Part shown: piece after piece, positions 11,279 to 24,785 of the stretch
Layout: every line of letters starts with the position of its first letter
Numbering within the stretch: the first letter of the stretch is position 1
DNA from: Manihot esculenta
Taxonomy: Eukaryota; Streptophyta; Magnoliopsida; Malpighiales; Euphorbiaceae
Reading direction: 5' to 3'
Assembly: GCF_001659605.2 (NCBI RefSeq)
Contig: NC_035168.2
Location: 3,590,058 to 3,654,057, forward strand
DNA length: 64,000 bases
Notes under the pieces: generated by a model
The model's database searches: none
What the model was told of the DNA's origin: nothing
Seen by the model: only the letters and a program-made list of their open reading frames with translations
Program-made: the position numbers and the translations under genes

Positions 11279-11373
11279 TTTTTTTTTTTTTAAAATAGGG
11301 GTTGGGGGAGTCGAACCTTAGACCTTTCAAGGCTACAGGATGCACTTTCCACCATATTAAGCCTTGGAATGCT
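11279..11373 (-). mobile_element. tRNA-derived SINE-like unit with A tail
   Basis: On the minus strand the unit reads from about 11373 as GCATTCCAAGGCTTAATATGG..., with an A-box-like TGGTGGAAAGTGC. It then has a good B-box match, AAGGTTCGACTCCCCC, and ends in a run of about 13 A (T-run at 11280-11292). The spacing of the boxes and the A tail fit a short tRNA-derived SINE or a retroposed tRNA fragment. No full tRNA cloverleaf can be drawn. Confidence 0.5.
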
Positions 11374-12405
11374 ATAAAAATTAATTATTAAACTCATAAA
11401 TTTGATAAAAATGTTATAAAAAATTTGAGTGTTTGTAGGTGACATTTATTTATAAATAAAAGAATAGCAATTAAACTCATAAATTTAATAAAATAATACA
11501 AAAAGTCTTTGAAAGCGGTAAATATTACTAAAAGATAACTATAAAATATAATTAATTAATAATTTAGAGAGAAAAATAGGGTAAATGTAACTAAACAATT
11601 GCGTGACGCTAAATAAAATTTCGTTGCCAATTATTTGATTTGATTAAGGAGGTTACCCACTAATTAATTATTGCATATGATTATGAGCTTTGAGTTGAAC
11701 GAACTTTTCAAATTTTGGATGTCATAAAATCATCATTGTCACTTCTTTTTTTATGTTTTATTATTAATTAATTTTGATTTTAATTCGTGCAAGTAAAAGT
11801 ATATAAATCTAAATATGTGTTTTATATGTAAAATATTTTTAACCATTAGATTAAATCAAGCTATATTTTAGAAATCATTTTAGCACCATTCAGCCAATAT
11901 TTATATTAATATTTTATTTTTAAGTTTTTTGCTACTACTAAATATGAAATTTTATTTTTTAAATTGTATTTAAAATAAAATTTTATAAACTTAATTTAAA
12001 ATTAATAGTAAACGAATTTAAATAAATTTAAAAGATCTCATATTCTACTTCTTAATGCTCAATTCTCAATTGAAAAAAGAATAAAATTTTATTTTTGTTA
12101 CTATAAGTTAGATAAAAATATTTTTAATAAAATAATTTATTTTTTATTATTTAATTTTAATTTAAAAAATTAAATATATTAAAAATTTTATATATTAAAA
12201 TTTTAATAAAATTATCAAAAATGTGTAAAGTAATTTAAAAAAAAAAAATTATTTTTTTATTAAGAAAATATTTTTTATTAATTAAATTTTCAAAGTAATC
12301 TAAATATAAAAACATGTAAAGGGTTAATACTCAAATTCACTTGATGTGACGATAAAAATATTTCATATAAAAGGTTAAAAAGTTAATTTTGCGCAATTAA
12401 TAATT

Positions 12406-13219
12406 TTTAGAATAAATTTAAATTTAACTTTTAAATTTTATTATAATTAACGAATTAATATATATATCATTAAAATTAAAAACTCAAATCACTTTATAAT
12501 TAATTTATTAAAAATATTAAAATAATTTTCTTTTATTTTTTCAATTACAAATATTGAGCTAATGTTTCATTTATTAAAATTTAAACACTAATTTTTAGAA
12601 TAAATTACACTTTAATTCTTAAATTTTATTATAATTAACGAATTAATCTCTATATCCTTAAAATCAAACACTTAAATCACTTTATAATCAATTTATTAAA
12701 AGCATTAAAATAATTTTATTATCTTTTTTTCAATAACAAATATTGAGCTAATGTTTCATCTATTAAAATTTAAGCACTTTGTTTATTTTTTCTATTTAAA
12801 AAATATTTAATTTTTTAGTAATTTTTATCTAAATTATCATATTCAACTAGCTTTTAACACTTTCATTTTTTAACTTCTATTAATTGTACCTAATAACTTC
12901 AAAACTTTCAAAAATAATTGTTTTCATTCAATTTCTAAAAGAGACTTATAATTTCAACAATTTTTAAAATGGTACCAAATAGATTTCAAATAGATTGTAG
13001 ACTTCAAAGAAAAAAAAAAGTTTTAGAATTCTACAAAAAATATTTTAAAAAAAATTATATTTTTAGAAGTTTAATCACCCATTAAACTAATATTTATAAT
13101 GAATAGAAAACTATAATTTCGTACCAATTGAATAATGAAAATTTTAAAGGTTTGGTTTTAAATAAGAACTAATCTGTTAATTACACTAAAACTCAAAAAT
13201 TAAAGTGTAATTTACCTAA
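12406..13219. mobile_element. Inverted-repeat (MITE-like) element with a duplicated left arm
   Basis: The left arm TTAGAATAAATTACACTTTAA (12595) is complementary to the right arm whose reverse complement begins TTTAGGTAAATTACACTTTAA (ending ~13219). The similarity runs on for over 50 bp. The left ~189 bp, through TATTGAGCTAATGTTTCAT, is present twice in tandem (12406-12594 and 12595-12775). There are no ORFs. The terminal motif resembles the TTTAGTCCC-type ends seen on other elements in this window (27141, 35053). Confidence 0.6.
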
Positions 13220-16200
13220 AATAAATGTTTAATTAATATTGACAGGGATTTAAGTGTTATTTGAAATGTTTATTTCATCCTTAACCCATTGATTAATAAA
13301 ATTATAAATAAAAAAATATTTAATTTTGATGGACTTAATATAAGAGATTTTCAATTTGATTTCAACTAGAGTGAATTAAAGAAAAATAATAGTCGAGCCT
13401 CTCGTTTATATCATCTATATTATATATAAATATAGAAAATAATATTACACATTAATCGTTCAAAATAGGCAATGGACAGTCACTACAAATAGGCTCACGT
13501 GACAAGAATCTGTTAAATGAGTAATATGGTTCTATCCAAAAAAAGAAAGATCTAGATATCTTAATACTCGGTTTATCATAAATACTCGCCTCTCCTGAAT
13601 AGGCTGAGTTTCTATATAAAATTATATTACGCTTGTAGTCGCAGGATCACCAACTTAGTAGGTGACAAAATCAATTTTCAAGCAACTGGTTATATCATCG
13701 TTGAATTATCAGAAAATACTATATTTATTTTCGTGTTCTTAAATTATAAAAAGGAAAGAATCATAAAGACAAAATTACGCAATTCTTACACAAATTCTAA
13801 ATAATTCATTATTTATACATACTAAATTGAGTATTAGAGGAATCCATAAACATCGACCCTCACACACAACTCCATTTTCTGATCATATCAAAAAGTAAGG
13901 GAATAATAAAACTTTATAAAATATCTATTATTAAAATTTTTAATTATGTTATTTTTTACTTTAATTGGTTAAAAATTATAATTAATTAAAAAATCTTTCA
14001 TAGGATTGATCGGTTATTACCTTTTTATTTAAATCAAACTCTATTCTATTAAGAATTATCTACATATTTATATAAGTTTTATAATTTTATTAATATATTT
14101 TAAAATTTTTAGTTCTAATTGAAGTTAAACTCCAATTAAAATCATTATAAGATAATGAAATGATGATATTTTTGAATCATAATATCTTTTAATTTTTATA
14201 TATTTAGTTTATTAATTTTAATAAAATTAAAATATATTTTTTAAAATCATCATTTTTAATTATATTATTTATATAGTTTTGTTTCTATAATTACTTTTTA
14301 AATAAATAATTTCATCCACTCAATTTAATTAATCATTTAAAGATTTTCGTACTAATTAAATATCACATAAATGGTAATAAAATATTACTTAATTTGACTA
14401 AATTATAAATTATCTCATTCATTTATTCCAATAGAGTAAAAGAGGTGATAATATAGTTTTATTAAAAATAATGGTAAAATTGGAAAAGAAAACTAATACT
14501 TTTTCATCTTCTTAAAATAATCGGTAAAGAAAAAATGAATTCTTAAAAATAAGATATAAATGTGGTGGATAAAAGAAGAGCGTACAAAGTCTTTTAATTA
14601 ATATATTTGTTAATATTTTTAATCTTTTAAAATTTAAAATTAATTTTTGACTAAATAAATAATATCTTATCATTCCATTTATTTGTAAAAAATAATTTTT
14701 ATAAAATACATTCTTCACATAAAAAATATTTTATGAAAATTTTTTTTCAAATGAAATAAAAAATTTATCTGTAGACTTATTTATTATTATTAAAAAAGGT
14801 ATAAATTAAAGAAAAAGGAGCCCTAACTTAACCTAGATCAAATTTGATAAGGATATATTTAATCAAATAAATAAAAAATTAAAAAAATATATGTATTAAG
14901 GAAGGAGTATGATGTTAATACATAATTATAAGTTTTTTAATAAGATTATATTTGAGCCCTTAGATTTCATGACACTTGGGCCTATACTAACCATTAAAAA
15001 AAATATAAAAAAAAAAGAGAGAAAATACCCATCTTCTTTCACTTTCACTTTTCATTGCCAATTGCCATGTGGAGAAATTCTCCACAATCCTTCATTTTCT
15101 TACACCAAAATTTTTCTTTTATTTTCTAAAATTAAATTTTCACTCCACCCAAGTCCTTTTCCTAGATAAATATTTAAGACAGGGAAAGAAAGAAGATAAA
15201 ATTTCAAGTTTAAAGCTTATATGAATAGTAATAAATTATAGAAAATTTTAAGGTAAATTAGAGTTTATATTAGAAAGGAATTTCTTATCATTTTTATAAG
15301 TATTTTCACGAAGGAATTAGAATTTATTTTGGTTTATTCTTTTACATGTGTTGAATAATAACTTGAAGGAGGAGCGAAAAATTCAAAAGAGAAAGAAAAG
15401 GAAAAATGAAAAAGAGAAAGAAGATAATAAATTAAGAAGAATTTTGAAGAAAGAAAGTTTGTGCTTAATTTCTCTCAAATAAATCATTAAAATAAAATTT
15501 AAGTGAAAGATATGATTCAAATAAGAGAAGATAATATCTATTCCAATCGCAGAAAGATAAGTAAAAAAAATAGAGACAGGGACATAAGTGAGCTAACATG
15601 TACTATAAATTAAAAAATATTAGAAATAGTAAACAGACCAAAGTCCGGAGTTCCTACAAGGACTTATTCCATCAAAACTAAGAAAGATTAAAATGTTTCA
15701 TATATAATTATGGGTACTTTTTCTATTTTTGGTTAGTCTGTACATACTTTGATAATGGACTAATTAAAGTATGCACATATTATCAAAGTTAAAAAAAAAT
15801 ATCCATAAGTATATCTAGAACGTCTTGACGTTCCTTAGCTTTGATGGCATAAGCCTTGGCAATAGTTCAGCTGGTTTATTCACTGTTTCTAACAATTTAT
15901 GGCTTGTTGGCTCACTTCTGCCTCTACCTCTACGTTTCTTGGTTAGGGCAGATACTGCATATCCTTATTTGATTAATCTCTTTCATTTAAATTTTATTTA
16001 AGTGAATTATTTGAGAAAATTTGAGCACCACTATATAAATTACTTAGCATTTTACTTTTTCTCATACACGTGATAGTTTCAAGGAGTAGTAAATCAAGAT
16101 CTATATTTATCTTATTAGAATTACATTACTAACTATCTTTAAGTATATTGAAAAATAATACAGATTTGTATTTGAATTATAAATTAAAAGTGCTATTGAA

Positions 16201-18040
16201 AATTTCTTTTTGGTTGATAAATAGGTATTATGAATCAAATATTTATGTTGTCAACGAATGTGATTTTTTTTTTTAGGGTTTGTGTTATATTGAGATTTGT
16301 AACCCAGACATTCAAGAAAGTTGGAGAATTAAGATTGGAGTTATTTGAAGTGTGTTATTATTCATAAGTTGAATTAGGTCCACAATATTGAGAAAATTTT
16401 GTTGATTATATATATATATAGGTTGTTGAAAAAATATAATAGAATAATAAAATTTGAATCGTGTTGAATATGATTTATTTTATAATTTTATAATAAAATA
16501 GATTTTTTAAAATTAAATTTTTTTGAAATTTAATTTTTAAAATTAAGATAATAATAATTTATTTTTAATTTATAATTCAGTAAAAAGTAATGAAATGAGA
16601 AAAATAAAATAAAAAAAAATAGAAGTCATTTTATATGAAAATATGTATGAAATACATGGTATTTATAATAGAAAAAATAATCATTATATATTATTTTAAA
16701 TTTTGAGATAAATTACAAGGATTATATTTAATATTAAATTTAATTTTTAAATGCAACGGTCACAAAATTTCACCAATAATTTTTTTAACTATTATAAGAT
16801 TATAAAATTTTATAAAATGAGGTAATTATATTTGAAATTTAAAAATATTTGAAAGGTTAAAAATAAATATTTATTGATAAATTAAAATATTTTAAAATAT
16901 AAATTTATTTTTAAAACAGATGTCACATTATTAGAAGAAATATTGTCAAACACATCAAGCATTCAACTTTATAAAACCAAAATTGTAATTTTACACTCTA
17001 TGAAAAAAATTTAATAAAAAATAAAATAATATAAAATAAATTTTATTAAATCTTTAATTTCAAATAAGAGAAGTAAAATTGAAAAAAGGCTTTATCTCAT
17101 GAGCATCGGAGTTGACTCTAAAATTAAGAATGGATAATTACAAAAATCTATTTTTGACAATTTTTTAAAAACAAAATTTTGTAATTTAATTTATAATAAA
17201 ATAAATTATGTGATTTTATTTCGATAATAGAATGAGATTTTTTAAAAAATAAATTAAAAATAAATTATATTTTAATCTTTAAAATTTAATAAAAAATATA
17301 ATTTAATTTATATATTTTTCAATTTAGTCATAAAATTTTATTTATAATAAAATAACCCTTTAATTATAATTCATTTTTATATTCTTACAAGTTGATCCTT
17401 CAATATTATAATTTTATAAATAAATACTTATATATTTTACAAATTAATCTTTCATGTTTATCAAATTTAATATTTTGTATATTTAGTAATAAAATAACAA
17501 AATAAAAATTGAATTGAGAATTTTAACATAATATCTATCTAAATTTCAAGTCGAAAGGAATATTTTTCCATTTAATTTCTCCATTATCAATAATTTATTT
17601 ATTTTTATTTAATTAAGACAAAAATAAAATAATTAATTTTTATTTTATTATTTTTTATATAAACATATTATAATTTAATAAATAAATACATTAATTTATA
17701 AATATAAAGGCTTATTAATAATGATCGTATTTAGAGATCAACTAATAAAATTATAGAAATTAATTTTATTTAAAAATATAAAAATTTAAATAAAAAATTA
17801 TTTTATAAATGAATTAAAACATGAAAGATTAAATTCAAAACGTACATCACCTAAAAAATAGTTTTTAATTAATATAAAAAATAAATTATAATTTATCAGC
17901 AATATTTAATAGTATTAAAAAAAATTTACTTTACTCACAATGTAAAATATAAAATTTTTTTATTATAAATTAAAATATAAAATTTTAAATCCGAAACAAT
18001 CTTTTATAATTATTCCAATCAAGAAATCTCGAGTTTCAAT
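13220..18040. other. AT-rich intergenic DNA, no supported gene
   Basis: Apart from isolated better-balanced stretches (13.45-13.70 kb and 15.62-15.98 kb) the sequence is AT-rich with stops in all frames. ORFs of 60-90 codons at 14512-14718 and 14909-15169 are low-complexity and motif-free. 15743-15789 contains two overlapping inverted repeats. I see no RNA gene. Confidence 0.4.
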
Positions 18041-18044
18041 CAAA

Positions 18045-18360
18045 CTTAAACTTCCTTTGTTTGAAAGAAAATTTTGATATTTTATACCATTTAAAATATT
18101 TAGAAAAATTAATTAATAAAAGTGGTTAAAGGAAAATCAAGTCACATTAAGAAAAATGATTTTTTTTTATAAGATAAAATTATTTTTTAAAATTTGAAAA
18201 CTTTATTAATAATTATATATATTTGTTAATATATTTTATTTTTAAAATTAAAATAAACAATAAAAATAGATTATTTTGTATGAAAATATTTTTATATAAA
18301 ATTTTATATGAAAAATATTTTCTAAGTGCAAGTTATTTCTTATAAACAAATGGTGTCTTA
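18045..18360. mobile_element. hAT-like MITE remnant
   Basis: The left end CTTCCTTTGTTTGAAAG and the right end TTCTTATAAACAAATGG form an imperfect inverted repeat. The body shares the layout and phrases (AAAATTAAAATAAACAATA..., GAAAATATTTT...) of the element in CRTISO intron 12 at 45826-46140. It is non-coding. Confidence 0.45.
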
Positions 18361-19922
18361 AACTAATTATATATAGTATTTGAAAAATGTTTTTCATTAA
18401 AAATATTTTTTAAAATTTGTAATTTAAAAAATAAAAATATTAATAAATTTATAAATAATCGTGTAAATAATTTTTTTTTATCGAAAATAGAAAGTTTTTG
18501 ACCAATTTTTTTAGCATTACAAATGTTAGGAAATATAAAAAATAATTTTCAGCAAATAAATGGAGAGTTAATGTAATTAATAACAAACAAACCTTCATAT
18601 AGAAACCTAATGTTTGCTGAGAGCAGACAACAAGTGAAAGTGATGTGTGGGTCTAATTTTGGCCAAAGCAATAATTGGGTGAAGCAGATCCTTGAGAACC
18701 ACAATTCCATGAATTACTCATAGAATCAAAACATTACATGTGAATTGGGGATCTAAACCCTAATTATGGTAACCCTTTCAACCAGCATATATCCCAATTT
18801 CATATGTGTGGTTAATTCAGTTGCTATATATCTACGCCCTTTTTGGCCAGATGGCTATTTGTAATACCATATCCATTCATTAAAGCTGCATCTTTTCTTT
18901 TTCAATAAATTTTAGGTTAGTTCTTAATTTGAAAGAAAAAGTATTTAAAATATTTTGAATGTGAAATTTAATATACCCTTTTATATTTATAATTAAATTA
19001 AAATATAAAATATTTTCAATAAGCAAATGGGTATTATAAATAATTATAAAAAATTTTAAAATGTAATAATTTGTGTTCGTTGATTTGCTATTAAAATCAA
19101 TTGCGTGGATCTTGTGGGTATTTTTAAAATTTTAATAATTAATTATAATATTATTAATTTAGTGTTAGTTCAGATAATATTTGGAAAATACGCATAATTA
19201 AATAACAACCATAGCTTATACTTTCTCAAAGTCAGACATTAATTAGAAAAGAAAAAAAAAAAAAAAGGCATACGTTACATGCTGCTAATAAATAAAGGCA
19301 TACAAAGAAAATTTTCAAACTATGAAAGATCATGATTAGTTGTATTTTTCTTTTTTTAATTGAAAAATCAATGTGCTCTACACATCATAAACTAATATAT
19401 TCTAAATTCATAAATATACAAATTTGACTTAAATTATAACATGAAATCACACATAGTTATAAAAAAAAAATCGCTTGGAAATTTTCAAACCACATATTCA
19501 AAGATTGAAAAGCATCAAAACCCAGAAAATAAAAAGCAAGAAATGAAGAAACTTGAAGCTAAATTGATCAAGTTAATTATCTATTTTTTGATTATTGTAA
19601 GGGAAGGAAGGTTTTCTTGCATTTCATGAGAATTCAATAATATTCTACATATAAATATATTTAATTATTTAGTTTATATATAAAATATTTATTATACAAT
19701 TTTCAAAATTTGGTCAACTGAAGCATAACTATCAAGTTGTCCATCACACCCACACCCAAAAAGTAAACAAAAGAAAAATTTCAATGAATTCATAGACTCT
19801 ACAATTCCCATTGGAATGAGAATCTGTATCTGTGGAATTTCTAAGTACAGAAAACAGAAAAATTAAGAAACAACATTTTTACAAGTAGAAACCAACCACT
19901 GATAGAGTTCTGGGGATCAAAA

Positions 19923-20378
19923 TCAGGCTGATGCAACACATCCTTTAAGGGTTTTGTACTCCAGGATCCCTTTGTACAGGATTTGCCTGTTCACAGGCAT
20001 GGCCTCCATGAATTTTGGTCCATAATTCCGATTCATCATCTGGCTTCCTTCTGCTATCCTGGCCAAGTGCCTATCACGATATTGTTTATTGTTTGATGAT
20101 GGCTCTATTACATCTTCTGCAAATCGCACCCTTTTCTTGGCTTGGCATCTCTTAGACCCTATATCAAACACAAAGCAAACAAAATTCATTAACCATGGAT
20201 CACTCTTGAAAGTTGAAAAGAAAAGGAAAAGAAACATACCCACTAATTCAAATTCAATCTTCTTCATGAAATCGGAGACTAGATGTTTGTGGACATGACG
20301 AGCAATGAGAACTACACTACCTGAAACTGCAAAGGCAGCCATGAAACCGAGTCCCATAGAATTATTATTAGTTGTCAT
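19923..20378 (-). CDS. Small single-pass membrane protein, two exons, unknown function
   Basis: Exon 1 is 20378-20240 and exon 2 is 20158-19923, giving 124 aa after joining GTGG/GTATGT to GATATAG/GGTCT. The N-terminus (9-27, GLGFMAAFAVSGSVVLIAR) is one hydrophobic helix, followed by a basic HVHKH. After the junction comes KKRVRFAEDVIEPSS, then a charged C-terminal part ending ILEYKTLKGC. The 81-nt intron (20239-20159) is a multiple of three and has no stop, so the unspliced frame would give 151 aa with a 27-residue hydrophobic insert. I favour the spliced form because both splice sites are good and the insert is Phe-rich, intron-like sequence. I recall similar short plant proteins with an RVRFAEDV motif but no function. 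Confidence 0.7.
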   Translation of the reverse strand: MTTNNNSMGLGFMAAFAVSGSVVLIARHVHKHLVSDFMKKIEFELVGMFLFLFFSTFKSDPWLMNFVCFVFDIGSKRCQAKKRVRFAEDVIEPSSNNKQYRDRHLARIAEGSQMMNRNYGPKFMEAMPVNRQILYKGILEYKTLKGCVASA

Positions 20379-23300
20379 TGTTTTTTTCTCCTTTTTCTCT
20401 CTTAAGACGTTAAAGGAAGGAACATTTCATGGAATTTAAAGAAATCCCACCATGGAAAAAGGACAAAAATGGGAAGAGAAGAGGGGAAGTTATACAAGAA
20501 ACATTAATTAATTCAGTTCCAGGACGAAAATGGAGAAGCAGTTGCTGGTTTTAAATGTGAAATAGAAGAAAATAAAAGGAAGAAGAAAGAGTTGGCAATG
20601 GACGGACGGTCTATACAAGAAATCGACCACAACACCTATAATAATAATAGTTAACACCAATAAAAAAATATTAATTAATCCGTTTACTATAAAATATTCA
20701 TGGGATTTCCTTAATTTTCAAATTTTTTTTCTTTAATTTTAGTTTTATTTATGTAGGCATATCCAATAATAATACAATAAAATTGCGGCTCTAACTTATT
20801 CTATTTAATATTAGATATAAAATTAATGGCAACTACATACCTACCTCCCATTGGGGGTTTTGGAATTATCAAAAGAAATTTTGGATACATTCATAAAATC
20901 TTTTTTAGTCTATTTTTTCTTTATAAGCATAAATTTTTGTCTTTAAGAAATTTAAGAAATAATTGAATTTTTGTAACGTGATTGGTTGACATGATAAACG
21001 TGAAATTTAAGAAATTAATTCAATTATTTAATAAGAATTTTACATTTATTTAAATGATATATTATAATATAATATGTATTTTCATATATAATTTTTGGCT
21101 AAGACTCTTAAAAATGTAAAATCGTTATACCCTGAAGTTTGGTACCAAACGTTAAATCGTCGCGAAACTAATCGCTCCAGCTTCTAGAAAAGCCACTTCC
21201 AACTGCCCTCTCGATTTGTTCAAAAGATGGTTTTTTTTTTTTAAAACAAAAAAATAATAAAAGTGAATTTTTTTTAAAAATGAGATTAGGAGAATAAAAC
21301 TAAAATATTTCATATCCATTTAAATATATTTATTATCAAATTAATACTATAAATTTAATAAAAATAAATATTATAATTATATTTAATATTTATAAAAATT
21401 TATTAAAATTTATAAATTTAAGTCACATATAATTTTATATATAAGTGATAATGGACTCGTTCTTCTAAATTTTAATTTTAAATATAAATAAATTAAATAT
21501 AAATTTATTTTTAACATACCGTTACTTTTACTTATCTAAATTCTTTAAAAACAATAGAATACTGATTTTTATATTATTTTAACTAAATAAAAGTTTAATA
21601 AATTTAAATTTAATAACTCATAATTCTAATTAAATTAGAATTAATTTTATATAATTTATACTATATATATAAGTAGGAAAAAGGAGAAATATTAGGATTT
21701 CTGTTAATACCATTAGCATTTTATAGTTAATAATTTTATTATTTAAAATAGATAATAATTTATAATTAATTAAGAAAATCTTAGAAGATACATATAAAAT
21801 ATATTGATATTAAATTTTTAAATAAGTTTAAATTAATTTTGGAGTTTGTTAAAAAATTTAAAAGAATTATTTTGATTAATAAAAATACAATTAAATTAAT
21901 TTTAAAATTAAAATTATTAAAATAACATATTTAAATATTAGATAATTATTAAAATAATAAATTCATGTTTTTTTTCTAAAATCATGTCAATATGTAATAT
22001 TATATTTTTAATAGCTATTTTTTCAATATATTTATTTTTATATTTTTATAAATTTCATTTTCATAAATTTATTTATTATATATAAATAATAGATTAAATT
22101 AATTCTATATTTATTTTTTTCATATATAATATTATAATTTTAATATATTATTATAAAATATATATTAAATTGAAAGAAGAAAAGAAGAAATTTTCTAAAC
22201 TATCCTTAGTTGAATATAATGATAATATATTTAATTTTATTTTAATGGGCTAAGAATTAAAAAAATAAAAATTAAATTTTGGATTAATTAAATTGATGTC
22301 TTTTTTAAATTTAACTTTTATTATTAAGTAATATTTATTTTTAAATTAATTTAAGTTAAACTAATTATTATATATGTAATTAATTAAGTTTTATTGAAAC
22401 ATAATTTTAAAAAAAATTATTAATTTCCGATTTAATGATATTGTATAGTGTAAGTCTATATTTTATTTCATTGTAAAAGAAATTATATTAGTTAAATAAT
22501 CTCTTTTAATATAATAATTATTCATATATTTATATATATTTATTCTATATTATATATAAAGATAAAAGGAGAAAAATATTAAAATTGTCCAAAATGCTTT
22601 TAGATTTTTTATTTATTTATAATAATTTTTAATTAATTTATAGTTGATAATATTATTATTTAAAATTTTAAAATAAATGATAATTTTATTATTTAAATTA
22701 ATTTTATTAATATAATAAAATTTTAAAATAAGAAGTATCTAAATAAAATTAACTATTCAAAAATAAAAAGAAATAAAAAAGAAGATTCAATTTTAGTTTG
22801 TATGCTATATTATAAATATATTTTATAATATTAAATTTAAAATTAATGGATTCTATGAATTAAATTTTAAAAAAAATTTAAAATACTCCATTACATTTTT
22901 TAAATAAATTTGATATATTATTTTTAATTAATTAATAAATTATAGTAAAAATAATTTAAAAAAGTTTTCTTTTAATTTATTTAGAAAGTTATACATTACA
23001 GTAAAACATTAAAGTGATAGATTATAATTTTAAGAATCCAACTTAATTTTAAATGTTAACTATTTTAATATTTTTAAAAATTAATTATATGCATAAAGAA
23101 TTAATAAATTTAATAATATTATGTTATGAGATAATAAGTTGTTACTTATATTATTAAATATTAATCATTATACTGAAATTTTAAAGTGAATAATAATTTT
23201 TATTATATTAATTAATTTAAAGATAGTAGTAAATATTTTAATTTTAAAATATATGTAAATATATATTTATTTTAATGTGTTAAATTAAATTTTAAGAAAT

Positions 23301-24697
23301 TTAAATTAATTAATTTATTATTTTTCGCGCATCTCTTCATTATTTTTCATACATCACTTTATTCTAAAAATGTTTAGCATAACATTTTATTTTATAAATA
23401 TTAATTAATTTTTTCATCATCATTTCATTTTATTTGTCCTTTTATAATTAATTTTTAAATATCATAATTAATATAAACTTTATTGTTAATTTATAAATTT
23501 AATTAAAAAAATTCAGTTATATATTTTAAAAATAGATTTAATCAATTAAAAAAATAAATATTAACTAATTTTAAAATAAAATTATATTTTATTATGAATT
23601 ATATTTTCATGTATTTTATATTTGTTTTATTATTATAAATTTTATAATTAATTTATTTTTTATAGAAAATAAAAATTAATATTTATATATTTAAAATTAA
23701 TATATTTAAATATTTATTTGAAAAAAAGTGAAGAATCAATATTTTTATTTTAATATTTACAAAAAAAATTAAATTAAATGTAATTTTATGTTATTTATAC
23801 TAATGTTTATATTTTATTAATTATATTTTTATATTTTTTATAACATCAATAATTATTTAAAAATAATTTTATAAATATAATGTATAAAAATATAAAATGA
23901 GTACACAAAGCTCATTAATAAATACTAATTCTTTTAAATATAAATATTGCACTAATCATTACTTTAACTTTTTAAAATTAATTACTGGAAATTAGTTAGT
24001 CTCTAAATAAATAATCACTAATACAGCATGGACCAGTTGTATTTAGACACGTACACATACAATTCCAGTTTACGCTTTTGACCTCATCCCTTCTTCAAAA
24101 TGGCCAAAACGTGGTCGGTAGCGATCCTTGTAGAAGAAGCGGCCACGTCGCCTCGATTCTGATATTCTTGAGGGATTTTAGACGAGATATAGTAATCTAA
24201 CGGTAGTAATTGATTCCATCGCCATCATTGTGATCTGTGAGTGGGAAATGCAAGAGTTTAATCCAAACAGATTTAAAGGCTCAAGCTGTTAGTTTCTTGT
24301 AGATCTGGTCTGAAGTTAGATTGAAACTAAAAGAATTTATTATTAAAAAATAGTTAGAATTTAGTTGGATCACAATTAGTGAATTGGTTCCAAGTTAAAT
24401 CTGTTTGGATCATAATTTTTATTATATAAAATTAATAAAAATGAAATTCATTTCACATATTAATTTAATAAGTCAATGAAAATGAAAAGAAAATTATTTT
24501 ATATACTTTTCATTATGTACAAACTATGAAGTTAACATAATTTAATCTTTCAATCAATATTAATAATAAAGTCATTAACTATTCAATGAAATAGACGAAT
24601 TTTATTTTTTAAATTAAATAAAATATATAAAAAATTTTATATTATAATATATACAATTTTTATACCTTATTCAGGATAATTGTACATTCAAGATTAT
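20379..24697. other. Very AT-rich intergenic block
   Basis: 20.38-20.65 kb is probably the promoter of the minus-strand gene at 19923. From 20.65 to 24.0 kb the DNA is extremely AT-rich with no ORF worth naming. A segment starting ...AAAAGGAGAAATATTA at 21680 recurs in diverged form at 22563, about 880 bp on. 24.03-24.26 kb is a short balanced stretch containing AAACGTGGTCG and GGCCACGTCGCC. It has a 20-codon ORF starting ATGGCCAAAACG that I do not regard as a gene. Confidence 0.4.
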
Positions 24698-24743
24698 TGT
24701 ATTTTAACTTTTGAGCTTATTGTATTTTAACTTTTGAGCTTAT
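24698..24743 (+). repeat. Perfect 23-bp tandem duplication
   Basis: TGTATTTTAACTTTTGAGC plus TTAT occurs twice head to tail with no mismatch (24698-24720, 24721-24743), just upstream of the LINE fragment. Being perfect in a decayed region, it is probably recent. Confidence 0.9.
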
Positions 24744-24785
24744 GCATTCTTTTTCATATGACTCGAGTAAAAATTTTTTAATGAT

